DNA of 64,000 nucleotides from Mycolicibacterium flavescens (lineage in GTDB: Bacteria; Actinomycetota; Actinomycetes; Mycobacteriales; Mycobacteriaceae). Shown piece by piece: positions 26,388 through 33,878 of this stretch. The DNA lies in contig LR134353.1 of NCBI GenBank assembly GCA_900637135.1, positions 248,001-312,000 on the forward strand. The letters run 5' to 3'. A program made the position numbers and the translations under genes. Within the stretch, counting starts at the first letter, position 1. Each line of letters starts with the position of its first letter. The notes beneath the pieces are model-generated. The model did not search any database. It was not told where the DNA came from and saw only the letters and a program-made list of their open reading frames with translations.

Positions 26388-27776
26388 GTGGACCCCGATG
26401 GTTCCACCAGCCCGCAGGACGAAACCGACAAGGACGCACCCTCCTCGGGTGAAGTGAAGAAAGCGATCGCGGCCTCGGCCGTCGGCAACTACACCGAATG
26501 GTTCGACTACGGGCTCTACGCCTATGGGGTCTCCTACATCTCGACGGCCATCTTCCCGGGTGACGGGGCGACCGCGACGCTGTTGGCACTGATGACGTTC
26601 GCCGTGTCCTTCCTGGTCCGCCCGCTCGGCGGTTTCGTCTGGGGACCACTGGGCGACCGCCTCGGGCGGCGTCGCATCCTGGCCATCACGATCCTGGTGA
26701 TGGCCGGCGCGACGCTGTGCGTGGGTCTTGTGCCGACCTACGCCACGATCGGGATCTGGGCGCCGGTGCTGATGGTGATCCTGCGGATGATCCAGGGTTT
26801 CTCGACGGGCGGAGAGTACGGCGGCGCCGCCACGTTCATGGCCGAATACGCTCCGGCCCGCCGTCGCGGCGTGATGGGCAGCTTCCTCGAGTTCGGCACC
26901 CTGGCCGGCTTCTCGACGGGCGCGCTGCTGATGCTCGGGTTCTCGCTGATCCTGTCCGACGACCAGATGAATGTGTGGGGGTGGCGGCTGCCGTTCCTGA
27001 TCGCCGCTCCCCTCGGTCTGATCGGGTTGTACCTGCGCACCCGGCTCGACGAGACGCCGGTGTTCAAGGAACTGGAGCAAACTGGCAGACAGGAACAAAA
27101 CATCGGCGCCGAATTCAAGGACCTCCTCGCCCAGTACGGGGGACCGATCCTGCGCCTCGGCGGTCTGGTAGTGGCGCTCAATGTCGTCAACTACACGCTG
27201 CTCACCTACATGCCCACCTATCTCGAGCAGTCGATCGGCCTGTCCACCGACATGTCGTTGGTCGTGCCGATCATCGGGATGCTGTCGATGATGATCTTCC
27301 TGCCTTTCGCGGGCCTGGCGTCGGACCGGTTCGGGCGCAAGCCCGTCTGGTGGATCTCCTTGATCGGGTTGTTCATCGCGGGCATTCCGATGTTCATGCT
27401 GATGTCGACCGGGGTGATCGGCGCCGTCATTGGCTTTGCCGTGTTGGGGTTGCTCTACGTCCCGCAGTTGGCGACCATCTCGGCGACGTTCCCGGCGATG
27501 TTCCCGACACAGGTGCGCTACGCCGGTTTCGCGATCGCCTACAACGTCTCGACGGCGCTCTTCGGCGGCACGGCCCCGGCGGTCAACGACTGGTTGATCG
27601 GTGTGACGGGCGACAACCTCGTGCCTGCGTACTACATGATGGGTGCCTGCATTGTCGGCGCGATCGCCCTGGCAAAGCTCCCCGAGACGGCGCGATGCCC
27701 GATCAACGGCACCGAGATACCCGGCACGCCGGAAGCGCCGCCGCAACTGGATTACGAGCTCGAGCCCAGTCGCTGA
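26388..27776 (+). CDS. MFS transporter, metabolite:H+ symporter type
   Basis: A 462-residue, 12-helix major facilitator protein of the metabolite:H+ symporter branch (ProP, KgtP, ShiA type). The signature NYTEWFDYGLYAYG opens helix 1; the loop 2-3 motif is WGPLGDRLGRRRIL; GFSTGGEYGGAATFMAEYAP follows; the second repeat is ASDRFGRKPVWW. A polar N-terminal tail of about 28 residues precedes helix 1. Substrates of the branch are organic acids, proline or betaine. The GTG at 26388 has a strong AGGAGG at 26376-26381. It heads the catabolic cluster but lacks the cluster's shared palindrome upstream. Confidence 0.87.
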   Translation: MDPDGSTSPQDETDKDAPSSGEVKKAIAASAVGNYTEWFDYGLYAYGVSYISTAIFPGDGATATLLALMTFAVSFLVRPLGGFVWGPLGDRLGRRRILAITILVMAGATLCVGLVPTYATIGIWAPVLMVILRMIQGFSTGGEYGGAATFMAEYAPARRRGVMGSFLEFGTLAGFSTGALLMLGFSLILSDDQMNVWGWRLPFLIAAPLGLIGLYLRTRLDETPVFKELEQTGRQEQNIGAEFKDLLAQYGGPILRLGGLVVALNVVNYTLLTYMPTYLEQSIGLSTDMSLVVPIIGMLSMMIFLPFAGLASDRFGRKPVWWISLIGLFIAGIPMFMLMSTGVIGAVIGFAVLGLLYVPQLATISATFPAMFPTQVRYAGFAIAYNVSTALFGGTAPAVNDWLIGVTGDNLVPAYYMMGACIVGAIALAKLPETARCPINGTEIPGTPEAPPQLDYELEPSR

Positions 27777-27777
27777 G

Positions 27778-29058
27778 TCAGAGGACGGCGTTGACCGCGT
27801 CGGACCAGACGCCCGCCGCCTCGTCGATCTGCCCGGCGGTCACGACGAGCGCGGGGATGAACCTGACGACCTGTCCCCAGGCGCCGCAGGTCAACAGCAG
27901 CAGGCCGCGCCTAGCGGCCTCCTGCTGCACGGCCAGTGCCGTCGCACCGTCGGGTCTTCCTGCGGCGTCCCGGAATTCGGCACCGAGCATCAGCCCGAGA
28001 CCGCGCACGTCGGTGATCGCGTCGAACTTGTCGCCAACCGTTTGCAAGGCCTCACGCAACTGCGCTCCGCGTTCGGCGGCGTTGTCGACCAGTCGCTCGT
28101 CGGCGATCACGTCGAGCGTGGCCACGGCCGCCGCGCACGCCACCGCGTTGGCGCCGTAGGTACCGCCTTGGGAACCCGGCCACGCCCGCTCCATCAACGC
28201 GGCCGGCGCCGCGATGCCCGACAGCGGGAAGCCCGACGCGAGGCCCTTCGCGGTGATCAGGATGTCCGCGCGCACTTGAGAATCGCCGAAGAAGTGCTGA
28301 CTGCCCCAGAACCGGCCGGTGCGCCCGAAGCCGGTCTGCACCTCGTCGACGACCAGCAGGATGCCGTGAGCGTCGGCGCGCTCGCGCAACCCGGCGAAGA
28401 AGCGCTCATTGGCGGGCACGTAGCCGCCCTCGCCGAGCACGGGTTCGACGAAGAACGCGGCGGTATCGGCGGGTGCGCTGATCGTCTGCAGCAGGTAATC
28501 CAGTTGTGCCAGAGCGAAATCGGTGGCCTGCTCGACCGGCCAGCCGAAGTGGCCGGGGTCCGGAAACGGCGCGACATGAACTCCGGCCATCAACGGCGCG
28601 AAGCCGGAGCGGAACTTGGTGCCGGAGGTGGTCATCGAGGCCGCCGCGACGGTGCGACCGTGGAACCCGCCGTGGAAGACGATGACGTTCGGCCGGCCGG
28701 TGGCCTGACGGGACAGTCGCAGCGCGGCTTCCACCGCCTCGCTTCCGGAGTTGGCGAAGAACAACCGATCGAGCCCGGTCGGCAGCACCTCTCCCAGCCG
28801 TTCCACCAAGGTGAGCAGCGGGCGGTGCATGACCGTCGTGTACTGCCCGTGGATCAGCGTGGCGACCTGGCGCTGGGCGGCCTCCACCACCCGCGGATGA
28901 CAATGTCCGGTGCTGGTCACCCCGATGCCGGCGGTGAAGTCGAGATAGGAGCGGTCGTGTTCGTCGTAGAGCAGCACCCCTTCGCCGCGGGCGGCGACGA
29001 CGCCGGTCGCCTGTCGAAGGATTGAGGAGAGCTGCGGGGCTTCGGAGGCCGAGTTCAT
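27778..29058 (-). CDS. gabT: 4-aminobutyrate-type aminotransferase (class III PLP)
   Basis: A 426-residue class III aminotransferase. The hallmarks are LDFTAGIGVTSTGHCHP, FFANSGSEAVEAALRL, HGGFHGRT, VVDEVQTGFGRTG and the PLP lysine in LITAKGLASGFPLSG. Such enzymes transfer the omega-amino group of GABA or a related amino acid to 2-oxoglutarate. The divergent gene encodes a succinate-semialdehyde-type dehydrogenase, which supports GABA or a GABA-like amine. The ATG at 29058 is chosen; a longer frame to 29232 would cross the shared operator and the neighbouring gene. The operator lies at 29085-29098. Confidence 0.87.
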   Translation of the reverse strand: MNSASEAPQLSSILRQATGVVAARGEGVLLYDEHDRSYLDFTAGIGVTSTGHCHPRVVEAAQRQVATLIHGQYTTVMHRPLLTLVERLGEVLPTGLDRLFFANSGSEAVEAALRLSRQATGRPNVIVFHGGFHGRTVAAASMTTSGTKFRSGFAPLMAGVHVAPFPDPGHFGWPVEQATDFALAQLDYLLQTISAPADTAAFFVEPVLGEGGYVPANERFFAGLRERADAHGILLVVDEVQTGFGRTGRFWGSQHFFGDSQVRADILITAKGLASGFPLSGIAAPAALMERAWPGSQGGTYGANAVACAAAVATLDVIADERLVDNAAERGAQLREALQTVGDKFDAITDVRGLGLMLGAEFRDAAGRPDGATALAVQQEAARRGLLLLTCGAWGQVVRFIPALVVTAGQIDEAAGVWSDAVNAVL

Positions 29059-29084
29059 GCCATGATCGTCAGCGGTGCACTGTA

Positions 29085-29098
29085 GATTGTCAACAATC
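29085..29098. promoter_or_regulatory. Predicted GntR operator 1 (gabT/gabD intergenic)
   Basis: Perfect 14-bp palindrome GATTGTCAACAATC in the 54-bp space between the divergent gabT and aldehyde dehydrogenase genes, so one site can control both. The core ATTGT-NN-ACAAT recurs at 31976 and 32787 and fits the TNGT...ACNA half-site style of FadR/VanR-type GntR regulators; such a regulator is encoded at 30580-31239. Confidence 0.75.
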
Positions 29099-29112
29099 CG
29101 ACGCAGGGAGGC

Positions 29113-30576
29113 GTGGTGGATCGCGAACGGCACGTGATCGAGACGGTGGACAAGCGACTGTTCGTCGACGGCAAGTGGATCGATGCGAGCGGAGGGCGCA
29201 CCTTCGACGTCGTGGACCCGGCGACGGGGCACACGCTGTGCGCGGTCGCCGACGCCACGCCCGCCGATGCGCGTGCGGCACTTGATGCGGCGGTCGCGGC
29301 CCAGCGCGAGTTCGCGGCGACCCCGCCGCGGGCCCGCGCCGACATGTTGATGGCCGCCTTCGAGTTACTGCACGCCCGCGTCGACGACCTGGCGTTGTTG
29401 ATGACGCTGGAGATGGGCAAACCCCTCGCCGAGGCTCGAGGTGAAATCGCCTACGCCGCCGAGTTTTTCCGCCACTTCGCCGAAGAGGCCACCCGGATCG
29501 ACGGCGGCTATCAGACCGCGCCATCGGGTGGTGCGCGTTTCCTGATCGCCCGTCAGCCCGTCGGGCCCTGTCTGCTGATCACCCCGTGGAACTTCCCGAT
29601 GGCGATGGGTACCCGCAAGCTGGGACCGGCGATCGCCGCCGGTTGCACCAGTGTGATCAAACCGGCACACCAGACCCCGCTCACGATGTTGGCGCTGATG
29701 GGCATCCTCGACGAAGCGGGTGTGCCTGCCGGCGCCGTCAACTGCATCACCGCGATGGACGCGAACGCGGTGACCGAACCGCTGATCCGCTCGGGGCTGG
29801 CGCGCAAGCTGTCGTTCACCGGGTCGACGAGGGTGGGCCGGATTCTGCTCGAGCAGTGCGCAGAGAAGGTGTTGCGGACTTCGATGGAACTCGGTGGCAA
29901 CGCACCGTTCATCGTGTTCGCCGACGCCGATCTCGACGAGGCGGTCGACGGGGCGATGGCGGCCAAGATGCGCAACATGGGAGAAGCGTGCACGGCGGCG
30001 AACCGAATCTTCGTGCACGCGTCGGTGATCGACGAGTTCGGGCGTCGGTTGGCCGAGCGGATGGCGGCGCTGCGCGTGGGCCGGGGCACCGAGGAGGGGG
30101 TCAACGTCGGCCCGCTGGTCGACGACGCCGCACTGCACAAGGTGCAGGACCTGGTCGACGACGCGGTGGGCCGCGGTGCCCGTGTGTTGACCGGCGGCAC
30201 AGCGGTTTCGGGTGACGGCTACTTCTACTCGCCGACCGTGCTGACCGGCGTCCCGCGCGACGCGAGGATGTCAGGCGAGGAGATCTTCGGCCCGGTCGCG
30301 CCGCTGACGCCGTTCGAAACCGAGGACGACGTCGTTGCCGCCGCCAACGACACCGAATACGGCTTGGTGGCTTACGTTTTCACCAATGATCTGCGCCGGG
30401 CGCTGCGGGTCGCCGAGGCGTTGGAGACCGGCATGGTCGGCCTGAATCAGGGCGTGGTGTCCAACCCCGCCGCTCCGTTCGGCGGCGTCAAGCAGTCCGG
30501 CCTGGGCCGCGAAGGCGGTTCGGTGGGCGTCGACGAGTTCCTGGAGACCAAGTACGTCGGCATCGCCCTGGCGTGA
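29113..30576 (+). CDS. Succinate-semialdehyde-type aldehyde dehydrogenase
   Basis: A 487-residue NAD(P)-dependent aldehyde dehydrogenase. It shows TPWNFPMAMGTRKLGPAIAAGC, the SFTGSTRVGR cofactor loop, the general-base glutamate in MELGGNAPF and the catalytic cysteine in GEACTAANRI. GEEIFGPVAPL and the C-terminal SGLGREGGSVGVDEFLETKYV are typical of the GabD family, which oxidises succinate semialdehyde to succinate, the step after GabT. GTG at 29113 or 29116, just after GGGAGG. Divergent from gabT, sharing operator 1. Confidence 0.88.
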   Translation: MVDRERHVIETVDKRLFVDGKWIDASGGRTFDVVDPATGHTLCAVADATPADARAALDAAVAAQREFAATPPRARADMLMAAFELLHARVDDLALLMTLEMGKPLAEARGEIAYAAEFFRHFAEEATRIDGGYQTAPSGGARFLIARQPVGPCLLITPWNFPMAMGTRKLGPAIAAGCTSVIKPAHQTPLTMLALMGILDEAGVPAGAVNCITAMDANAVTEPLIRSGLARKLSFTGSTRVGRILLEQCAEKVLRTSMELGGNAPFIVFADADLDEAVDGAMAAKMRNMGEACTAANRIFVHASVIDEFGRRLAERMAALRVGRGTEEGVNVGPLVDDAALHKVQDLVDDAVGRGARVLTGGTAVSGDGYFYSPTVLTGVPRDARMSGEEIFGPVAPLTPFETEDDVVAAANDTEYGLVAYVFTNDLRRALRVAEALETGMVGLNQGVVSNPAAPFGGVKQSGLGREGGSVGVDEFLETKYVGIALA

Positions 30577-30579
30577 GGC

Positions 30580-31239
30580 TCAGGCGCCGCGCGAGACCCG
30601 CACGACCAGCCGGTCGACCGCATCCTCCATGTGCGCGATCAGCAGCTTGTCGGACAGCTGCACGTCGCCGGCCCGGATAGCGCTGGCCAGCGCATGGTGC
30701 TCGGCAATCCGATCGTTGGGGTTGTCGTAGGTGTCCGCCAGCGCGTGCACACACATTCGCGTCTCCACGAGATACGTCTGGTGCATCCGCGACAGCCGCT
30801 CGCTACCCGCGAGTTCGACAAGGCGCTCGTGGAACCGGATGTCGGCCTCGCTGCCCTCCTCGACGTCGGCGGCCGCGGCCATCTCCTCGACGATCGCCAG
30901 CAGCTCGTCGCCGGCAGACGCGTAGTCGCCCTGCAGGATTCGGCGGGTCGCGGCGCGTTCGATCGCCTCGCGCGCGAGGTACATGTCGGAGGCCACCTCG
31001 GGCGTCATGTCGATCACGAATACCCCGCGGTTGCGGATGGCGATCAGCAGACCCTCCTGCGTCAACCGCTGCATCCCCTCGCGCAGCGGTCCGCGGCTGA
31101 CGCCGAGCTTGCGGGCCAGGTCGGCTTCGATCAGCTGGGTGCCCGGGGCGAGCTGACCGTGCGCGATGGCCTGCCGCAGCTTGTCGGCGACGATGCTCGG
31201 CGTCGATTCCTGCTCCACCGGCGCCAGGAACTCGGTCAC
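30580..31239 (-). CDS. GntR-family (FadR/VanR type) transcriptional regulator
   Basis: A 219-residue GntR regulator. The N-terminal winged helix reads SIVADKLRQAIAHGQLAPGTQLIEADLARKLGVSRGPLREGMQRL, then GLLIAIRNRGVFVI; the all-helical C-terminal domain is FCD-like (ADIRFHERLVELAGSERL, EHHALASAIRAGD), with histidines that usually bind a metal and an organic acid effector. The GTG at 31239 overlaps the stop of the preceding racemase-like gene (GTGA), so the two are one operon, itself preceded by a predicted operator at 31976. Autoregulation is likely. Confidence 0.88.
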   Translation of the reverse strand: MTEFLAPVEQESTPSIVADKLRQAIAHGQLAPGTQLIEADLARKLGVSRGPLREGMQRLTQEGLLIAIRNRGVFVIDMTPEVASDMYLAREAIERAATRRILQGDYASAGDELLAIVEEMAAAADVEEGSEADIRFHERLVELAGSERLSRMHQTYLVETRMCVHALADTYDNPNDRIAEHHALASAIRAGDVQLSDKLLIAHMEDAVDRLVVRVSRGA

Positions 31240-31955
31240 AGCCGCTCCTCGAACAGCCGGCCCAGGCCCGCGATCGCAGGCACTGCACCGGCGAGTTGCA
31301 GGCCCTTCCACACCGTCACCTGATTGGCGGTCAGCACTGGTTTGCCGACCGCGGCCTCGAGGCGGTCGATGATCGCCAGCGTGTGCATCGCGGTGTCGGG
31401 AACCAACACCGCTTGCGCGTCCGGGTGATCGGCAGCGGTGACCATCTGCGCCACCCGCTGCGGCTCCAACGTGCCGACTTCGGCGGCGGTGATGATGCCG
31501 TGGCTGCCCATCGCCACCACCTCGATGCCGTCGGCGGCCAGGAACCGCACGAAGTGCTCGGCGACGTCGTGCGGGTACGACGCTGCGATCGCGACGCGCT
31601 CGATGCCGAGGTGGCGCAGCGCGTCGACGAACGCGATCGAGGTGGACGACGCCGGAACACCCGCAGCCGCAGCGACTTTCGCGGCTTGTTGGCGGGCCCC
31701 CTCGGGGCCGAACACGAAGCTGCCCGACGTGCACGCCCACATCACCGCCTGCGGGCGTGCGCCGGCGAGCTGGCGCACACCATCGGCCAGGCGCTCGTCG
31801 CCTCCGAGATCCAGCAACGCGTCGACGCGGTGGGCGTCCTCACCGACGGAGGTGATGGCCACGGGCAGGCGCAGCGCACCGTCGACCCTGCCCTCGAGCG
31901 CGGGGAAGTCGTCCTCGGCGCTGTGCCCCGGATAGAGCAGTCCTACGGTCGCCAT
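31236..31955 (-). CDS. Maleate isomerase / Asp-Glu racemase superfamily protein, one-cysteine variant
   Basis: A 239-residue protein of the Asp/Glu racemase superfamily, maleate cis-trans isomerase-like. The first active-site cysteine is present in WACTSGSF (near residue 74). In the second half, where the neighbouring paralogue has VISCTNLPTYD, this protein reads LVPDTAMHTLA, so the second catalytic cysteine is missing. The rest is conserved (KPVLTANQVTVWKGL). A loss of racemisation in favour of another reaction, or inactivity, is possible. First gene of the operon with the GntR regulator. Confidence 0.78.
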   Translation of the reverse strand: MATVGLLYPGHSAEDDFPALEGRVDGALRLPVAITSVGEDAHRVDALLDLGGDERLADGVRQLAGARPQAVMWACTSGSFVFGPEGARQQAAKVAAAAGVPASSTSIAFVDALRHLGIERVAIAASYPHDVAEHFVRFLAADGIEVVAMGSHGIITAAEVGTLEPQRVAQMVTAADHPDAQAVLVPDTAMHTLAIIDRLEAAVGKPVLTANQVTVWKGLQLAGAVPAIAGLGRLFEERL

Positions 31956-31975
31956 GACGCCCTTTCGATCGGCAG

Positions 31976-31987
31976 ATTGTCGACAAT
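31976..31987. promoter_or_regulatory. Predicted GntR operator 2 (racemase-gntR operon)
   Basis: Perfect 12-bp palindrome ATTGTCGACAAT, 20 bp upstream of the start codon of the racemase-gntR operon. The flanking AG on the left is shared with the other two sites. Its position over the expected promoter fits repression and autoregulation. Confidence 0.75.
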
Positions 31988-32010
31988 GTTAGCAACCGGC
32001 ACCTCGGCAA

Positions 32011-32748
32011 CTACGCCTCGAACAGGCGCTGACCCGCTCCCACGCCCTTGCGCCCGGCCACGCGCAGCGCCGCCCACATCGTCACCTGGTTGGCCGTGAC
32101 CACCGGTTTCTGCAATTCGGCCTCGAGATCGGCGATCAGGTCGTAGGTCGGCAGGTTCGTGCAACTGATGACGATGGCCTCGGCGTCCGCGACGTCGGTG
32201 GCGCGGACCAAGTCGGCGGTCCGCGCATACGGCACCGACCAGATCTGCGAGGTCAGACCCAGTCCCGAGGTGGCCACGACCTCGATACCGGCCTCCATCA
32301 GATAGCTCGTCAACCCGATCGTCAGGTCCGAGGTGTACGGGGTGACGGTCGCGACACGCCCGACGCCGAGGTGTCGCAGCGCCTCGAGCATCGAGCCGCT
32401 GGTGGTCACCGCGGCTGGGGCGCCGGCTGCCCGCATCGCCGCGACCAGCGCGGCTTCTCCGGCCATCCCCTTGACAAAGCTGCCCGCGGTGCACGCGTAC
32501 GCGGTGACGATCGGAGAGACCGCCAGCACGTTCGCCGCGCCCGCGATCACGTGTTCGGGGTCGGAGATGTGCACCGCCATGTCGACGGTCACCGGCAGGG
32601 GGGCGTATCTGAGCCGGGTCACGTACAGGCTGACGTCGTCGGGCACCCAACGCCAGAGTTCCCGGTCGAGCGCGAAGTCATATGGTGTTACGACGCCTAT
32701 GCCTACCTGCTGCAATGGTGGGGGCGGCACCAATTCCCCGATCCTCAT
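32011..32748 (-). CDS. Maleate cis-trans isomerase-like / Asp-Glu racemase family protein
   Basis: A 245-residue member of the same superfamily as the neighbouring gene, with both catalytic cysteines: YACTAGSFVKG in the first half and VISCTNLPTYDLIADLE in the second. The N-terminus MRIGELVPPPPLQQVG matches the usual opening of maleate isomerases and arylmalonate-decarboxylase relatives, which is why the ATG at 32748 is preferred over a TTG at 32775. It probably isomerises or racemises a dicarboxylate. Divergent from the 2-hydroxyacid dehydrogenase gene, with operator 3 between them. Confidence 0.82.
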   Translation of the reverse strand: MRIGELVPPPPLQQVGIGVVTPYDFALDRELWRWVPDDVSLYVTRLRYAPLPVTVDMAVHISDPEHVIAGAANVLAVSPIVTAYACTAGSFVKGMAGEAALVAAMRAAGAPAAVTTSGSMLEALRHLGVGRVATVTPYTSDLTIGLTSYLMEAGIEVVATSGLGLTSQIWSVPYARTADLVRATDVADAEAIVISCTNLPTYDLIADLEAELQKPVVTANQVTMWAALRVAGRKGVGAGQRLFEA

Positions 32749-32785
32749 TTGCACAGTGTGAGGCCAGATGACCAAACCAGCAACA

Positions 32786-32799
32786 GATTGTTGACAATC
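32786..32799. promoter_or_regulatory. Predicted GntR operator 3 (isomerase/dehydrogenase intergenic)
   Basis: Perfect 14-bp palindrome GATTGTTGACAATC between the divergent isomerase gene (start 32748) and the dehydrogenase-amidase-DUF3830 operon (start 32826). Same core as operators 1 and 2. Confidence 0.75.
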
Positions 32800-32825
32800 C
32801 TACGGCGTGTCCCTAGCCTCGGGTC

Positions 32826-33878
32826 GTGTCAGGCCCCCGCGAGATCGTGCAAAATATGCCGTCGTCGCAGGTCAGAGGTGATTCCACCCGACCAGTCGTC
32901 GCCGTCCTGTGCAAGAAGCCCACTGACCGCCCACCGGGCCTCGACGAACTCGATGTCCACTTGCGCTACTGCACCGCCGACGACCTCGCCGACGCGGTTC
33001 GCGGCGCCCGCGCGCTGCTGCTCTGGGACTTCTTCTCGACCGCGGTGCGCGACGCGTGGCACGACGCCGGCGAGCTGGAGTGGATCCACGTCACCGCGGC
33101 GGGCGTCGACACGCTGCTGTTCGACGAACTGCGCGCCTCCGACGTGGTGGTGACCAACGCCCGCGGCGTGTTCGACCGCCCGATCGCCGAGTACGTCCTC
33201 GGCGCGGTGCTCGCCCACGCCAAGGACAGCCGCACCAGCTTCGCCCTGCAGCGCGAGCACCGATGGCAACACCGCGAGACCCGTGCCATCGCGCGGGCCC
33301 GCGCGCTCGTCGTCGGCACCGGAAGCATCGGGCGTGAGATCGCGCGGCTCCTGCGCGCGGTGGGCATGCAGGTGCGCGGGGCGGGGCGCGTCGCAACGAC
33401 GGACGACCCCGACTTCGGTGTCGTGGTGGCCAGTGCGAGCTTGACCGACGAGGTCGGCTGGTGCGATCACCTGGTGCTCGCCGCGCCGCTGACGAACGCG
33501 ACGCGCGGCATGGTGGACGCCTCGGTGTTGTCGGCGATGAAGCCCGACGCGCATCTGGTCAACATCGGCCGCGGTCCGTTGGTGGAGGAGTCGGCGTTGC
33601 TTTCGGCGTTGCGCGACAACCGGATTGGCGGTGCGACGCTGGACGTGTTCGACACCGAACCGCTGCCGCCCGACCATCCGCTGTGGGACGCTCCTAACGT
33701 GACGATCACCGCACACATGGCCGGGGACGTGGTGGGTTGGCGCGAAGCCCTGGCCGAGCAATTCGTGGACAACGCGCAGCACTGGCTGGCCGGCGAGTCA
33801 TTGGTGAACGTGGTGAACAAAAAACTCGGCTACGTACCGGGCGGAGCAGCTAGCGCGGCGACGCGGGGCCCGCGATGA
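32826..33878 (+). CDS. D-2-hydroxyacid dehydrogenase
   Basis: A 350-residue D-isomer-specific 2-hydroxyacid dehydrogenase. Cofactor motif VVGTGSIGREIARLL; catalytic arginine in NIGRGPLVEE, glutamate in DVFDTEPLPPDHPLW and histidine in TAHMAG. PIAEYVLGAVLAHAKDS is typical of glyoxylate/hydroxypyruvate-reductase-like members. It should interconvert a 2-oxoacid and a D-2-hydroxyacid with NAD(P)H. GTG at 32826 is used; ATG at 32856 is an alternative. Its stop overlaps the amidase start (ATGA). Confidence 0.87.
   Translation: MSGPREIVQNMPSSQVRGDSTRPVVAVLCKKPTDRPPGLDELDVHLRYCTADDLADAVRGARALLLWDFFSTAVRDAWHDAGELEWIHVTAAGVDTLLFDELRASDVVVTNARGVFDRPIAEYVLGAVLAHAKDSRTSFALQREHRWQHRETRAIARARALVVGTGSIGREIARLLRAVGMQVRGAGRVATTDDPDFGVVVASASLTDEVGWCDHLVLAAPLTNATRGMVDASVLSAMKPDAHLVNIGRGPLVEESALLSALRDNRIGGATLDVFDTEPLPPDHPLWDAPNVTITAHMAGDVVGWREALAEQFVDNAQHWLAGESLVNVVNKKLGYVPGGAASAATRGPR

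Noticed and set aside
26253..27746. A 497-codon open frame on the minus strand across the MFS transporter gene
   Set aside because: It is the antisense shadow of a clear 12-helix transporter in high-GC DNA, and its translation is Arg/His/Gln-rich with no domain. The same applies to other long shadows such as 8804-9640, 27643-29025 and 58788-60452.
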